64,000 nt of DNA, from the NCBI GenBank assembly GCA_964428835.1, contig CAYRZQ010000001.1, positions 62,001 through 126,000 on the forward strand, in the 5' to 3' direction. A model generated the notes under the pieces. The model made no database searches. It was not told the origin of the DNA and saw nothing but the letters and a program-made list of their open reading frames with translations. This DNA comes from JAIXWP01 sp964428835. GTDB lineage: Bacteria > Bacteroidota > Bacteroidia > Flavobacteriales_D > Sanyastnellaceae. Within the stretch, counting starts at the first letter, position 1. Each line of letters starts with the position of its first letter. Both the position numbers and the translations under genes were made by a program. Below are positions 42,241 through 51,192 of the stretch, piece after piece.

Positions 42241-44403
42241 ATGAAAGGATTCATTTTTGCGCTTGTCTTCCTCATGTATTCTGTGCTTATAACAGGGCAA
42301 ACAGATTTGGTCACTTACGCAGGGAATGGTGGGAAGGAGACGTTTTACGATGTAATGCAAATCAGCGACGGGACATTCTTAGTGACTGGATATTGTGAGA
42401 ATTTGGATTGGGTGGCAACAGAAGTACCTCGCATTGAGCTAACTTATTCTGGTAACATTTCCAATGGGCAGGGGACCAATCGCTATGGTATCATTCTTCA
42501 TTTTAATTCTTCGCTCACGCAGTTGCTTCAGGTCGTACATTTTCCTCAAGGTGTTGTAGAAGACGTTCGTTTTATAAAGACCAATTCGTTGCCCTATGCT
42601 GCCACACAAGACTTATTTATCAGTTGCAACACAAGTGATACCGACAATAATAATGGAGGTTATCTGCTTGCTAAACTAAACTCCAATTTTGTGGATGCTA
42701 CACCCACAGGTTGTGTTTGGACAAGACAGGTATGGGCGAAGAATTACGCCAAGGAAGGGCACCCTTGGGATGTGACCAGCGATGGGGAAATATATTATGT
42801 GAGCGGAGAATCGCACGGTTATGATTGGAGTGCCATGTATTGCCTGAATGCTAATGGTGAGAGGAGAGTCATTGAAAACTGGCGTACACATTGGCAAGCG
42901 CAGGGTGGAGAATGGAAGGGCACGCCTGCCTCATCGTACAACGGTTCCAGTAATTTAAGTTATAGTGGCATCGTAATGAAATCCTGGGGTCGCTGTGAAA
43001 TGCGCTCGTGGACACAAGAGGAGTTTGATGCCATTCTACCTGATGGCAATGGCGGTACAAAAAAGGGAACCTGGCCGGCGGATTTTTTCTATACTGGTCC
43101 ATGCGATATCAATAATGTGACTGCGGAAAGTCCGGGCTATAATGGCTATTCACCAGAGGCTTGCTGTCCCGTTTGGGGCGCTTCATCTATCGTGGTAGAT
43201 AGAAGGGACAATCACGTTTATTTGGGAATGAATTTTAAATCGTATTATAATTTTCCTGAAGGAGGCGGTACGCCTGACTTTGAGCCCGCTGTGATTGCTT
43301 TTGACAATCAGGGAGCTGTAAAATGGTGGAGCCGTCTCTATCATGAAATTACTCCGGAGGGAGATATTCAGCCTTCCATTCCAGACCAATACATCGATGC
43401 GTTGGCGATTGATTATAGCAGTGATAAGCTTGTAGTGGGTGCGCGCTGCCACGGAAATAACGTAGAAAATTTTTGGGACGGAAATCAAATCCTCGCCAAT
43501 CCCAACGCACAGGGTTTTCAAAATCGATTCACGGGTACACAAGGAGACATTCATATTTCTTGGCTTGGTAAGTTGACGTTGCAACAGGGGAATTTGATGA
43601 ATTCTACATATATGGCGGAGTATTCAGAGGGCGCAACAAATTTTGGAGCAGTGCACCCTGATCCAAACTTAGACGGTTGGCCTAATCCTAACGGCGGCTG
43701 GCCAAACGTGAATACTACTCGGATGGCTAAGAATGCACTCGAAGTAGCAAGTGATGGAAAGGTTGGTATTGTTGCTCTTGGAAGAAGAACGATTACCACA
43801 GCCAACGCATATCAGAAGATGGTGAAGCCACAATTCGGGGGCGTTAGTTGTTGGAATAGTTTTGTGCGTCTTTATGAAGATGATTTCAATGTGCCAGTGT
43901 ATAGCTCCCTCGTGGTGGGTGATTGGGATACGCTCACTCAAGTGGGCGGAGGGAACACGGAGCTATACGGACTGTATAAGACATCGGATGGTATCGTGGC
44001 TGTGGGAAGACATTACGCCACATCTGGAGTGGCTGATGGAGAATCTATTCCGGTAAGTAATGTGCCCGCGTGGGGTGCAGGAGGCCCAAACAATGAAAGT
44101 GCAATTTTAGTTTATTACAAATCAGACAACATGATCAATCCTAATGAAGGCGCGGGTTCGCTGAAAGTAGAGGAAAGTGCACGAGCAAGTGTTAGAATGT
44201 ATCCGAATCCTACTGAAGGAAACCTTAGGTTTGATCAATATCTCAGCAATATTTTAGTGATAGATGTTTTTGGAAAGGTGGTTCAAGATTATGGTTCACA
44301 AGAGCGTGGAGAAATTGATTTGAACGCTCTCTCAAAGGGAACGTATATCATTAAAGCTAATAGTAAAAAGGGTAGAGTAATTGACCGGGTGATCGTTCGG
44401 TAA
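42241..44403 (+). CDS. T9SS-secreted protein (type-A sorting domain), function unknown
   Basis: 720 residues from the ATG at 42241 (MKGFIFALVFLMYSVLITGQ, a signal peptide); the longer frame from 42112 is antisense to the adhesin start. The body (about 25-620) has no domain I recognise, though strings such as DGTFLVTGYCENLDW and SDGKVGIVALGRR are reminiscent of beta-propeller blades. The last 80 residues are a type-A T9SS domain: VRMYPNPTEGNLRFD, IDVFGKVVQDY and LSKGTYIIKANSKKG. It is therefore an outer-membrane-exported protein. It ends one base before the convergent NTPase gene (stop 44405). Confidence 0.85.
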   Translation: MKGFIFALVFLMYSVLITGQTDLVTYAGNGGKETFYDVMQISDGTFLVTGYCENLDWVATEVPRIELTYSGNISNGQGTNRYGIILHFNSSLTQLLQVVHFPQGVVEDVRFIKTNSLPYAATQDLFISCNTSDTDNNNGGYLLAKLNSNFVDATPTGCVWTRQVWAKNYAKEGHPWDVTSDGEIYYVSGESHGYDWSAMYCLNANGERRVIENWRTHWQAQGGEWKGTPASSYNGSSNLSYSGIVMKSWGRCEMRSWTQEEFDAILPDGNGGTKKGTWPADFFYTGPCDINNVTAESPGYNGYSPEACCPVWGASSIVVDRRDNHVYLGMNFKSYYNFPEGGGTPDFEPAVIAFDNQGAVKWWSRLYHEITPEGDIQPSIPDQYIDALAIDYSSDKLVVGARCHGNNVENFWDGNQILANPNAQGFQNRFTGTQGDIHISWLGKLTLQQGNLMNSTYMAEYSEGATNFGAVHPDPNLDGWPNPNGGWPNVNTTRMAKNALEVASDGKVGIVALGRRTITTANAYQKMVKPQFGGVSCWNSFVRLYEDDFNVPVYSSLVVGDWDTLTQVGGGNTELYGLYKTSDGIVAVGRHYATSGVADGESIPVSNVPAWGAGGPNNESAILVYYKSDNMINPNEGAGSLKVEESARASVRMYPNPTEGNLRFDQYLSNILVIDVFGKVVQDYGSQERGEIDLNALSKGTYIIKANSKKGRVIDRVIVR

Positions 44404-44404
44404 T

Positions 44405-45439
44405 TTATCTTTTCTTCAAAAAAACCGAATGTATGTTCGGTGCAGGAACACCGCATTCTACAAGCATTTGATTCCATTGAGAACTAATTTTAATGGAATC
44501 TTTTTCTTGGTCACCTAATACCCAAATGTGATTTACTTTTGAAAGTACTTTTTTATTTCTTTCTTCGAACTTATTATTTAACAAAAGTGATTTGAACTGT
44601 TGAGCAGAAATCAATTCCACTCCAGTTTCAATGGAGGGATTGACGTCGTCGATGACTAAGTATTCAGTAGTACTCCAATCCCATAGAAGTCCCAATTCAT
44701 TGGGGTTTGCAATGCTTTTTTGAAAGTATTCATCTAGAATTTTAGTAGCTGAAGAATAATGAGCCTTTTTGTTTTTGATGGCCTTCTCATTTGCAATGGC
44801 AACGCTAAGCGAGGTTTTACCACTACGGTGTGCCCCAAAAATTAGTAGGTGTTGTCCCTCGTTGTCATCACTCATGAAGCGAATAATTTTATCACGATCG
44901 TCATTTGAAAATGCTACCTCGAGTTGGCTTAGCCGCGCCTGAAAAGGAAATTTTGCTTCTTGTTGATACATCTTGGTGACGTACCAGAAACGAATGGGAT
45001 AGAGTAATAAAGCCAATAGGATTAAGGCAATATATAGCATTTCAATATTTCCACTCATTGCGTAAGCCGCCATGAATGCGCCAAAGGCAAAGAAGACAAT
45101 ATCAGTTGATGTGTCGAAAATCAAATTTCCCCAGCTGGGTCTGAATGTTTTGTTGACCGTATTTTTTTTCCTTAAAGGGTAAAACAAATTGAATACTTCA
45201 AAAGCAAACCAAAGTCCGGAAATGCTTAAACCTGCTATCAACTCTGGACTTATTGAGGTTTCTGTTGTATCAATGAGCTTGTATAAAGCCATGGCAGGAA
45301 AGAATCCGAGAGAGAAATGTCCTAACTGGTTGGCGAGCCAGGAGTACGTAAGGGTAACGCCTCTGTGAGAATCTTTACCAATCAGATCCCTGACGAGTTG
45401 TTGAAAGATGTTTTTTCCAGAAAGATGTTTTTCAGCCAT
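44405..45439 (-). CDS. Polytopic membrane protein with C-terminal P-loop NTPase domain
   Basis: 344 residues. The N-terminal half has about four hydrophobic helices (near 30-55, 66-90, 108-128 and 130-150). The cytoplasmic half is an ATP-binding domain with Walker A GAHRSGKTS (202-210) and a Walker-B-like YLVIDD (260-265), then VLSKVNHIWVLGDQEKDS. The combination is unusual: the nucleotide domain is only about 145 residues, and I cannot assign a family. It starts 12 bp after the upstream PAS kinase stop, so the two are probably one transcript. A role in sensing or in moving something with ATP is possible, but the sequence does not decide. Confidence 0.75.
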   Translation of the reverse strand: MAEKHLSGKNIFQQLVRDLIGKDSHRGVTLTYSWLANQLGHFSLGFFPAMALYKLIDTTETSISPELIAGLSISGLWFAFEVFNLFYPLRKKNTVNKTFRPSWGNLIFDTSTDIVFFAFGAFMAAYAMSGNIEMLYIALILLALLLYPIRFWYVTKMYQQEAKFPFQARLSQLEVAFSNDDRDKIIRFMSDDNEGQHLLIFGAHRSGKTSLSVAIANEKAIKNKKAHYSSATKILDEYFQKSIANPNELGLLWDWSTTEYLVIDDVNPSIETGVELISAQQFKSLLLNNKFEERNKKVLSKVNHIWVLGDQEKDSIKISSQWNQMLVECGVPAPNIHSVFLKKR

Positions 45440-45451
45440 GATGAGAATTGT

Positions 45452-46588
45452 TTAAGAGACAGAGGGTATTTTCGGAAGCGTGATTTTGAAAGTGGTTCCG
45501 ATTCCAACTTCGCTTTGAACGGATATTGTTCCATTCATAGCCTCGATTTGATTTTTTACCATAAACAGACCAAGGCCGCGACTATCCTCGCGTTCATGAA
45601 ATGTTTTATAGAGGTGAAAAATCTTTTTTCCATGGCGCTGCAAATCGATTCCGAGGCCGTTGTCTTTAACGAAAATGGTAATAAGACCAGAGAGGCTATG
45701 GGCTCTGATAGCAAGGTAAGAGTCTTTGTCTGGGTCTGAATACTTGATGGCATTGCTAATTAGATTGAGCAGGACGCTATCGAGAAACGCTGGAACAATA
45801 GTGATTTCAATGTCTTCAGGCACATCAATTATTGCACTGATATTTTTTTGTGTCATCAATGCTTCGAGGGCACCGATAGTCTTTTGCACTTCTTCTTTTA
45901 AATTGAGTTTCTCTTTTGGTTGTTTTAATTTCTGATTTATTTCTAAAATCTCATTGAGGTTGACGATAGTTTCCTCAAGTTTTTTCGTGCTTGTTTTGAG
46001 CATTTCGAAAAAGGAGATCTTTTCATTTTCAGAATCACTTGTCTCAATGAAATCTACAATGGATGAAAGATTGGCGGAATGGCTGCGAATATTGTGAGAT
46101 AAAATTTGAGAAAATGACTGCAATTGAGCGTTTTGATATTGCAAAATTTCGTTTGCTTTTTTAAGCTCTAATTCTGCCATTTTTCTCGGTGTGATATCTC
46201 GAGAAGTGATGATGAGTGCTTTGATGTGAGGATTGTGAAACTGATTGTTTCCTTGCGCATCGAGATAGATGAAAGTACCATCTTTATTGAGCAGTCTGAA
46301 TTCGGCCTGAGGGCCGATACCTGGCGATTGCATGGCTTTTTCAAACTGCTGTTTAATGATAGCGTGATCTTCGGGATGCGTCACCTCGAAAATGTTTTTA
46401 CCCAGCAATTCATTTTCCGCCCAGCCCATAGACTGGCGAACGGAGGCACTTTGGTAGATTATTTTCCCCTCGGAATCAACAAGGGTGATGATGTCCGAAA
46501 TGTTTTGAACGAGCGAAAGAAGCGCAGAGCTAGCGCTGTCAAGGTCGTTTTTATTCGAAAGTAAATCAAGAAGTTTAACATTGTCCAT
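45452..46588 (-). CDS. PAS-domain histidine kinase
   Basis: 378 residues without membrane helices. A PAS domain (about 25-135, ending TSRDITPRKMAELELKKAN) leads into a dimerisation region with phospho-acceptor His165 in LSHNIRSHSANL, then a HATPase core: LLNLISNAIKYS (N box), FVKDNGLGIDL (G1) and SRGLGLFMVKNQ (G2). No response regulator is adjacent. The only neighbour in the same direction is the membrane P-loop NTPase, 12 bp downstream. It could phosphorylate an orphan regulator elsewhere. Confidence 0.92.
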   Translation of the reverse strand: MDNVKLLDLLSNKNDLDSASSALLSLVQNISDIITLVDSEGKIIYQSASVRQSMGWAENELLGKNIFEVTHPEDHAIIKQQFEKAMQSPGIGPQAEFRLLNKDGTFIYLDAQGNNQFHNPHIKALIITSRDITPRKMAELELKKANEILQYQNAQLQSFSQILSHNIRSHSANLSSIVDFIETSDSENEKISFFEMLKTSTKKLEETIVNLNEILEINQKLKQPKEKLNLKEEVQKTIGALEALMTQKNISAIIDVPEDIEITIVPAFLDSVLLNLISNAIKYSDPDKDSYLAIRAHSLSGLITIFVKDNGLGIDLQRHGKKIFHLYKTFHEREDSRGLGLFMVKNQIEAMNGTISVQSEVGIGTTFKITLPKIPSVS

Positions 46589-46629
46589 AAGTCTGGACTG
46601 TTGGTTTGAAGTGATAAGAAATGATGAGC

Positions 46630-47055
46630 TTATTTTCCGAAGAGACCGCCGAGCATACCGCCGATACCTCCTGAACCACCAAGGTTTTTCATGATGTCGC
46701 CGAGGTCGAATGAGTTGTCATTTGGGTCATTGGTTTTGTTGACGAATTTCTCCATTACAACCGGAATAAGCTTTTCAACGATTCCTTTGGCAGCGCCGTT
46801 ATCAAGTCCAAATTTTTCCATTAATTGTCCAGCCACGTTGCCGGCAATTTGATTGGTGGCGCCTGATTGAGCAGGGTTGCTGTTGGAGAAAATATCTTGT
46901 AGGCCGCCACTGGAAAGTTTTTCCTTCAGGCCTTCGAAAATTCCATTTGAAGCAAGTGAGATCGCCTCATCATTTCGTTCGTTAGGTATCGCGGGATTAT
47001 TAATGATTGCTTCTGAAGCGTTTTCTTTTACAAGTTGAAGTAGGTTGTCGAGCAT
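46630..47055 (-). CDS. Small DUF937-like cytoplasmic protein
   Basis: 141 residues: an all-helical N-terminal region (MLDNLLQLVKENASEAIINNP), a central helix-rich part (ATNQIAGNVAGQLMEKFGLDNG, AKGIVEKLIPVVMEKF) and a glycine-rich tail (GGSGGIGGMLGGLFGK). This resembles DUF937/YidB-type proteins, whose function is unknown. No signal peptide. It is 41 bp upstream of the PAS kinase, in the same direction, and may be cotranscribed. Confidence 0.65.
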   Translation of the reverse strand: MLDNLLQLVKENASEAIINNPAIPNERNDEAISLASNGIFEGLKEKLSSGGLQDIFSNSNPAQSGATNQIAGNVAGQLMEKFGLDNGAAKGIVEKLIPVVMEKFVNKTNDPNDNSFDLGDIMKNLGGSGGIGGMLGGLFGK

Positions 47056-47399
47056 GATGTTATTTTTTGTCTAATGTATCCATTTTTGATAATTCCATTC
47101 CATTTTTTGGAAAAACTTGTTGACTTGGCACAATGTAAGTTGTTGAAAATCAATAAAACGAAGTTATGGCACGCTGAATGTAAAAAGGGGTTCGAGTTTA
47201 ATTTGGTAAGAAAATTCATTCAGAATAAAGATACACGGGTAACGACTCGTAAGTTAAATGGTTAAGGTTAAATAAAGGTTAAGTGGAAAATCCCCTCGAG
47301 TGTAGAGCGAGGGGATTTTTTATTTAGAAAAAAAATAAATTGACCCAACCTTTGTCGAGTCGATTGCGTGTAGTCTGTTGTAACCAAAAAATAAACAAC
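47056..47399. other. Intergenic region with orphan terminator and GGTTAA repeats
   Basis: No convincing gene in 344 bp. A short frame at 47074-47265 is basic and low-complexity. Three GGTTAA motifs (about 47258-47282) lie just before a strong hairpin terminator that belongs to no annotated plus-strand gene. A small RNA is possible. Confidence 0.4.
47287..47321 (+). terminator. Orphan intrinsic terminator
   Basis: AAAATCCCCTCG-AGTGTAGA-GCGAGGGGATTTTTT with T-tracts both ways. Nothing upstream on the plus strand is annotated as its transcript. Confidence 0.75.
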
Positions 47400-48338
47400 A
47401 TGAAAATCAATTGTATTACTAGTTTTTTGATGGGGTTGATTGCACTAACCTCTACCGCAACTCCACTGGCACTATCTGGTATACTTGTGAATAGCCCTGA
47501 TGGTATAGAAGTTATTATTGGGGAGGTTGTTTTTGATCCAATGGAGGCGGATACGGTATTTAACCCTTTGTGCTCCACATTCACCGATGCTTCTGGGAGT
47601 TTTGCTCATACTTGTGAAATGCCTGATACACAAGGAATATTCTACGTTAGTTTTATTGACTGTAACGGAACCGTAGTAGTGGACTACAGTAATTATTATC
47701 CCGAAATGACGATTGCATTGGAGTTTTGGTACTGTGCGGATACAATTAATGAGGATTGTCTTGCATATTTCACCATAGATTCGCTGCAGTCTAACGAAGA
47801 CAATGTAGTCTTGATTTTTGGCGGTGTTCCACCGAGCAGCAATACGGATGTATCATGGACTTTTGGAGACGGCTCAAGTAGCAATGAGTTGTTTCCAATG
47901 CACTCATATCTTACAGCAGGTACTTATGAGGTATGTTTGACCATTAGCAATGATGAGTTTGTTTGCACTGATACCTTTTGTCGTTTGATTACTGTTGGAG
48001 AGCAGGTTGGCGGTGGCTCAGCTCAGCAGCAATATTCATTGAGCGTAATGCCTTCCGTGTTGAACGTGAAAGAGGAAACTGATTCAAACGCTTTGGTTGT
48101 ATTTCCAAACCCAGCGGAAAACAGCTTAAGTATCTCTTTGTCTGCGACGCAATCGGAGAATGTGACTGTTAGAGTCTACTCGCTTTCAGGCTCTATGTTC
48201 ACAGAAGATCAAATGACTGTCACGTCTGGAATAGCGACGCACACAATAGATATAGAGACATTACCAAGCGGTATGTATGTCATAAGCCTAACTGGTGGAG
48301 CAACTCTTTCAAAGCATAAAGTGTTTCAAAAGCTATAG
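47400..48338 (+). CDS. Secreted single-PKD protein with type-A T9SS sorting domain
   Basis: 312 residues from the ATG at 47400 (MKINCITSFLMGLIALTSTAT, signal peptide); the longer frame from 47340 lacks a plausible start. The first part (about 25-150) is a beta-rich domain with several Cys; a PKD domain follows (VSWTFGDGSSSNELFPMHSY), and the last 75 residues are a type-A T9SS domain (VVFPNPAENSLSISL, VRVYSLSGSMF, LPSGMYVISLTGG). It should be exported by T9SS. A terminator directly follows. Confidence 0.87.
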   Translation: MKINCITSFLMGLIALTSTATPLALSGILVNSPDGIEVIIGEVVFDPMEADTVFNPLCSTFTDASGSFAHTCEMPDTQGIFYVSFIDCNGTVVVDYSNYYPEMTIALEFWYCADTINEDCLAYFTIDSLQSNEDNVVLIFGGVPPSSNTDVSWTFGDGSSSNELFPMHSYLTAGTYEVCLTISNDEFVCTDTFCRLITVGEQVGGGSAQQQYSLSVMPSVLNVKEETDSNALVVFPNPAENSLSISLSATQSENVTVRVYSLSGSMFTEDQMTVTSGIATHTIDIETLPSGMYVISLTGGATLSKHKVFQKL

Positions 48339-48354
48339 CTCTTACTTGAAAAAT

Positions 48355-48400
48355 GAAGCCTGTCCTGTTTTGATAAATTCAAGACGGGCTTCTTTGTTTT
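48355..48400 (+). terminator. Terminator abutting the sigma-factor start
   Basis: GAAGCCTGTC pairs with GACGGGCTTC through ten base pairs (one T-G), followed by TTTGTTTT. The T-rich end touches the ATG at 48401. Confidence 0.75.
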
Positions 48401-48952
48401 ATGAAGCAACCTACGAATGACATAATTGAAAGGAGCAGAAAGCGCCAAAGGCAGGCGCTATCAGATCTGTACGATCAGGTTTTTCCTTTTTGGTATGCGA
48501 TGACGAAGCGTTATTTATCCAATAAGGAAGATCGGGAAACATTAGTGAACAATGCGTTTATAAAGCTGGTGGACTCCTTGAATTATTACGATATAAATGG
48601 TTCGTTTGAAGCTTGGTCCAGAGTGATAATGCGCAATGTCATTATTGACGAATATCGAAGAAATAAAACAAGAAGAGCGATTTTTTCGGAAGATAAAGTA
48701 GAAGAACAGGACACTATAAAACATACTAGCCAAAGTGCGGATGCGGCTTTCGAAACGGAGGAGTTAGAGGGGTATCTCATGCAACTACCGCTTGTGACAA
48801 GGATGGCATTCAATTTATTTGCTATAGAAGGGCTATCTCACAAGGAAATAGCAACCACTCTAAATATTTCGGAAGGCACATCCAAATGGCATATTTCGGA
48901 GGCTAGAAGACAATTAAAAGCGATGATAGAATTTAATCAATCATTAAGATGA
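48401..48952 (+). CDS. ECF-type RNA polymerase sigma factor
   Basis: 183 residues. Region 2 is at about 20-90 (ALSDLYDQVFPFWYAMTKRYLSN, GSFEAWSRVIMRNVIIDEYRR) and region 4 at about 125-178 (LPLVTRMAFNLFAIEGLSHKEIATTLNISEG...WHISEARRQLK). The length and spacing are those of extracytoplasmic-function sigma factors. Its stop overlaps the next gene's ATG by four bases (ATGA), so it is translationally coupled to a membrane protein that is the likely anti-sigma partner. The terminator of the upstream gene runs straight into its start. Confidence 0.93.
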   Translation: MKQPTNDIIERSRKRQRQALSDLYDQVFPFWYAMTKRYLSNKEDRETLVNNAFIKLVDSLNYYDINGSFEAWSRVIMRNVIIDEYRRNKTRRAIFSEDKVEEQDTIKHTSQSADAAFETEELEGYLMQLPLVTRMAFNLFAIEGLSHKEIATTLNISEGTSKWHISEARRQLKAMIEFNQSLR

Positions 48953-50274
48953 GCTTCGAGGAAAAAGATATCGATCAGTTATTTAAGGAAGGGCTGTATG
49001 GTGCTTCATCTTCTTATGAGCCAACAAAGAAGGAGCAAGTGCTAGACTTGGTGCAAGCGTCTCGTGGTCGCACGTCGTTTTTTATCATCTTGCTGACGCT
49101 GTTTTTTGGCGCATACATTTTTTTGATGGAGTGGATGTCGAATAAAGAAGGGACAAAGCAAGCGGCCGAATGTACTAATGAGTTATTAAACGCAGGACAA
49201 GAGGTGGTGCATTCTGCGCGTTATGATCATTTTTCTGACACACTCGATTTTAATGAAGCTAGCATGCCAATAAGTGCTATGAAGCTAATGACTGCCCCAG
49301 ATTTTATTGGTAGATCAGAGGTTTCGGTAATTGTTGAAGAAAAAACAATTTTGGAGCAGGGTTTAAGTGAAGAGGTTCTGCTAGAGGAAACAATGAATGA
49401 AGAAAATGTTGATTTTATTAATAAAAGAAGTCTAATGTTGGAACATTTTCCTATGAAAAACTATTCGTTTATCCAAGCATGTGATTCACGCTGGAGTATG
49501 AGAGGTTCTATTTTTGTGGGTATGACTAACGTAAAGACTGCGGGAGCTTTACGAGAAGGTGATTTGTTGCGTACGAATAGCGAGTCGAGCGGATGGGAAT
49601 TTGGTGGAGTGTTTACAGCCGAGCGATCGTTCGGTTCGAGTTCGGTTTATGCGGGCTTGGGTTTCAGCAATCAAAGGATTGACAATGATTACGGGGATAT
49701 TAGCAGGCCGGTGATTGTTACTCGTGACACCATGATATACGACTTTTTCTGGTATGAGGAGTTGGTCTTGGATAGTGTTTTTGAACAGGGCCAGTGGAAT
49801 TATTTTACAGTCAGTATTCCCGTTTTGGACAGCACCTTGGTGAATACTACAGTGAGCGATACTGTCAGTGACGAGTTAAATTTTTTGAAGGAGGTCAGCA
49901 CAAGCTGGCGCTTTAATAGCGTATTTGTCCCGATAGGGTTTAGCAAACGCGTTGCAGGATTTGGTGCATTGACAGCTCATGTAACGGGCGGGGTAGAGTT
50001 TCACTATATGGTGGCTCGGCGCGGAAGTTATGTCAATGTCGATGGCACTGGGTTGGTGATGGCCGCTGAGGATCAAGCAATAAGAAGACTGTTTGTGACG
50101 GCTCAGTTGGGTATTGAGGGGCGTTGGGGTTTGAAAAATGGATGGTACTTCGTAGCAGCACCGAGTTATCATTTAGGATTGAATTCTTTCTATAGAAGGT
50201 TTGATTACAATCTGCAATCTTTGAGATTCTCGTTGGGCGTCGGCAAGAGATTAGGTTCAAGGCCAAAGCCATGA
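48949..50274 (+). CDS. Inner-membrane anchored protein with C-terminal barrel-like domain, likely anti-sigma partner
   Basis: 441 residues. The N-terminal 40 residues are cytoplasmic (MSFEEKDIDQLFKEGLYGAS), followed by one membrane helix (about 42-62, TSFFIILLTLFFGAYIFLMEW). A periplasmic linker of about 120 residues follows, then from about 181 an apparent outer-membrane barrel region with alternating strands (WSMRGSIFVGMTNV, WEFGGVFTAERSF, SVYAGLGFSN, WRFNSVFVPIGF, LRFSLGVGKRLG). It overlaps the sigma gene by 4 bp. Such a layout fits an anti-sigma factor physically tied to the outer membrane. No classical zinc-binding anti-sigma motif is visible. The 3' end overlaps the convergent gene by 18 bp. 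Confidence 0.7.
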   Translation: MSFEEKDIDQLFKEGLYGASSSYEPTKKEQVLDLVQASRGRTSFFIILLTLFFGAYIFLMEWMSNKEGTKQAAECTNELLNAGQEVVHSARYDHFSDTLDFNEASMPISAMKLMTAPDFIGRSEVSVIVEEKTILEQGLSEEVLLEETMNEENVDFINKRSLMLEHFPMKNYSFIQACDSRWSMRGSIFVGMTNVKTAGALREGDLLRTNSESSGWEFGGVFTAERSFGSSSVYAGLGFSNQRIDNDYGDISRPVIVTRDTMIYDFFWYEELVLDSVFEQGQWNYFTVSIPVLDSTLVNTTVSDTVSDELNFLKEVSTSWRFNSVFVPIGFSKRVAGFGALTAHVTGGVEFHYMVARRGSYVNVDGTGLVMAAEDQAIRRLFVTAQLGIEGRWGLKNGWYFVAAPSYHLGLNSFYRRFDYNLQSLRFSLGVGKRLGSRPKP

Positions 50275-51162
50275 TGTCATATCCTTTTCACTTAGATCAT
50301 ACATCGTAAGAGACTTTTCAATATACCCATTATTTACATAATAGATAATAGGAAAGTCATTACCAGCAACGCGAATCATGGCTGTGAGATCGGGAGTGGT
50401 GAGATATGTAAATGTCAGTTTTGATTTATTTAAAAACTCTTGTAGCGACTCTTCATTCGATGTTTGAATGATGCAATGCATGGGTAAGGATGGATTGGAT
50501 TTTTTAATGGCCTCCATGCGCGTGGCCGCTAGGCGGCAATGCTCACAGCCGCTTAAGAAAAATGCTATAATCTTTTTTCCCTGACCGTAGGTAGCGATTG
50601 CATTGGTATCAACACCTAGTTCGAGTAATTTTAATTGAGGTCGTCCTTGCTCGTTGTAAACTGTCGGTGAGGTGAAGAAAACAGGACTCAATATAAATGG
50701 TAAGGCAAGAGAAATGATTAAAATAGCAATAGCACCTGCTTTTTGAAATTTAAATTGGGCAACGGGCGACCAAATAAGTAAGGGAACAAGTAGTAATATT
50801 AAAGTAGCATTTTTAATTATGGCTTGTAGTGGTGTCATCTGAATGATGTCTCCAAAACATCCGCAGTTGCCAACGTTTCCTTTTGTTGATATCAGAATGG
50901 CAAGCCATACAGTGTAACCCAATAACATCAGTAAAGAAAGTCGAATAGACAATCTAAGAAAAATGCCCAAAATGAGTGCGAGGCCTAAAAACAATTCTGC
51001 CGCAATTAAAATGCGGGATTGATATGGCACCAACAACTCAGTTGAAAGGTTATTTAGTAGAAGATCGTTTTCAAAAAATTCTACAGGATAAAGCTTCATT
51101 ATGCCACTCACAATGAAGGTTATGCCAACTAAAATTCTTATAATTATATAAAGTGTTTTCAT
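50257..51162 (-). CDS. MauE/DoxX-like membrane protein fused to a thioredoxin-like domain
   Basis: 301 residues. Four hydrophobic helices in the first 135 residues carry the MauE/DoxX signature, with GNCGCFGD (98-105) between helices. After a fifth hydrophobic segment (143-165) a thioredoxin-like periplasmic part follows, with FFLSGCEHCR (Cys206, Cys209). The family occurs in Bacteroidota and is thought to act in periplasmic thiol redox, similar to VKOR-type enzymes. The start codon follows directly on the terminator of the upstream lipoprotein gene. It overlaps the convergent sigma-linked gene by 18 bp. Confidence 0.85.
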   Translation of the reverse strand: MKTLYIIIRILVGITFIVSGIMKLYPVEFFENDLLLNNLSTELLVPYQSRILIAAELFLGLALILGIFLRLSIRLSLLMLLGYTVWLAILISTKGNVGNCGCFGDIIQMTPLQAIIKNATLILLLVPLLIWSPVAQFKFQKAGAIAILIISLALPFILSPVFFTSPTVYNEQGRPQLKLLELGVDTNAIATYGQGKKIIAFFLSGCEHCRLAATRMEAIKKSNPSLPMHCIIQTSNEESLQEFLNKSKLTFTYLTTPDLTAMIRVAGNDFPIIYYVNNGYIEKSLTMYDLSEKDMTSWLWP

Positions 51163-51192
51163 AAAAAAAAAGGGTCACCCAAAGATGACCCT
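51163..51192 (-). terminator. Terminator/attenuator between lipoprotein and MauE-Trx genes
   Basis: On the minus strand AAGGGTCA-TCTTTGGG-TGACCCTT is followed by nine T, which lead straight into the ATG of the MauE-thioredoxin gene. Confidence 0.85.

Noticed and set aside
47115..47180. TGGCAC motifs resembling sigma-54 -24 elements
   Set aside because: Neither has the required GC at the -12 position at correct spacing.
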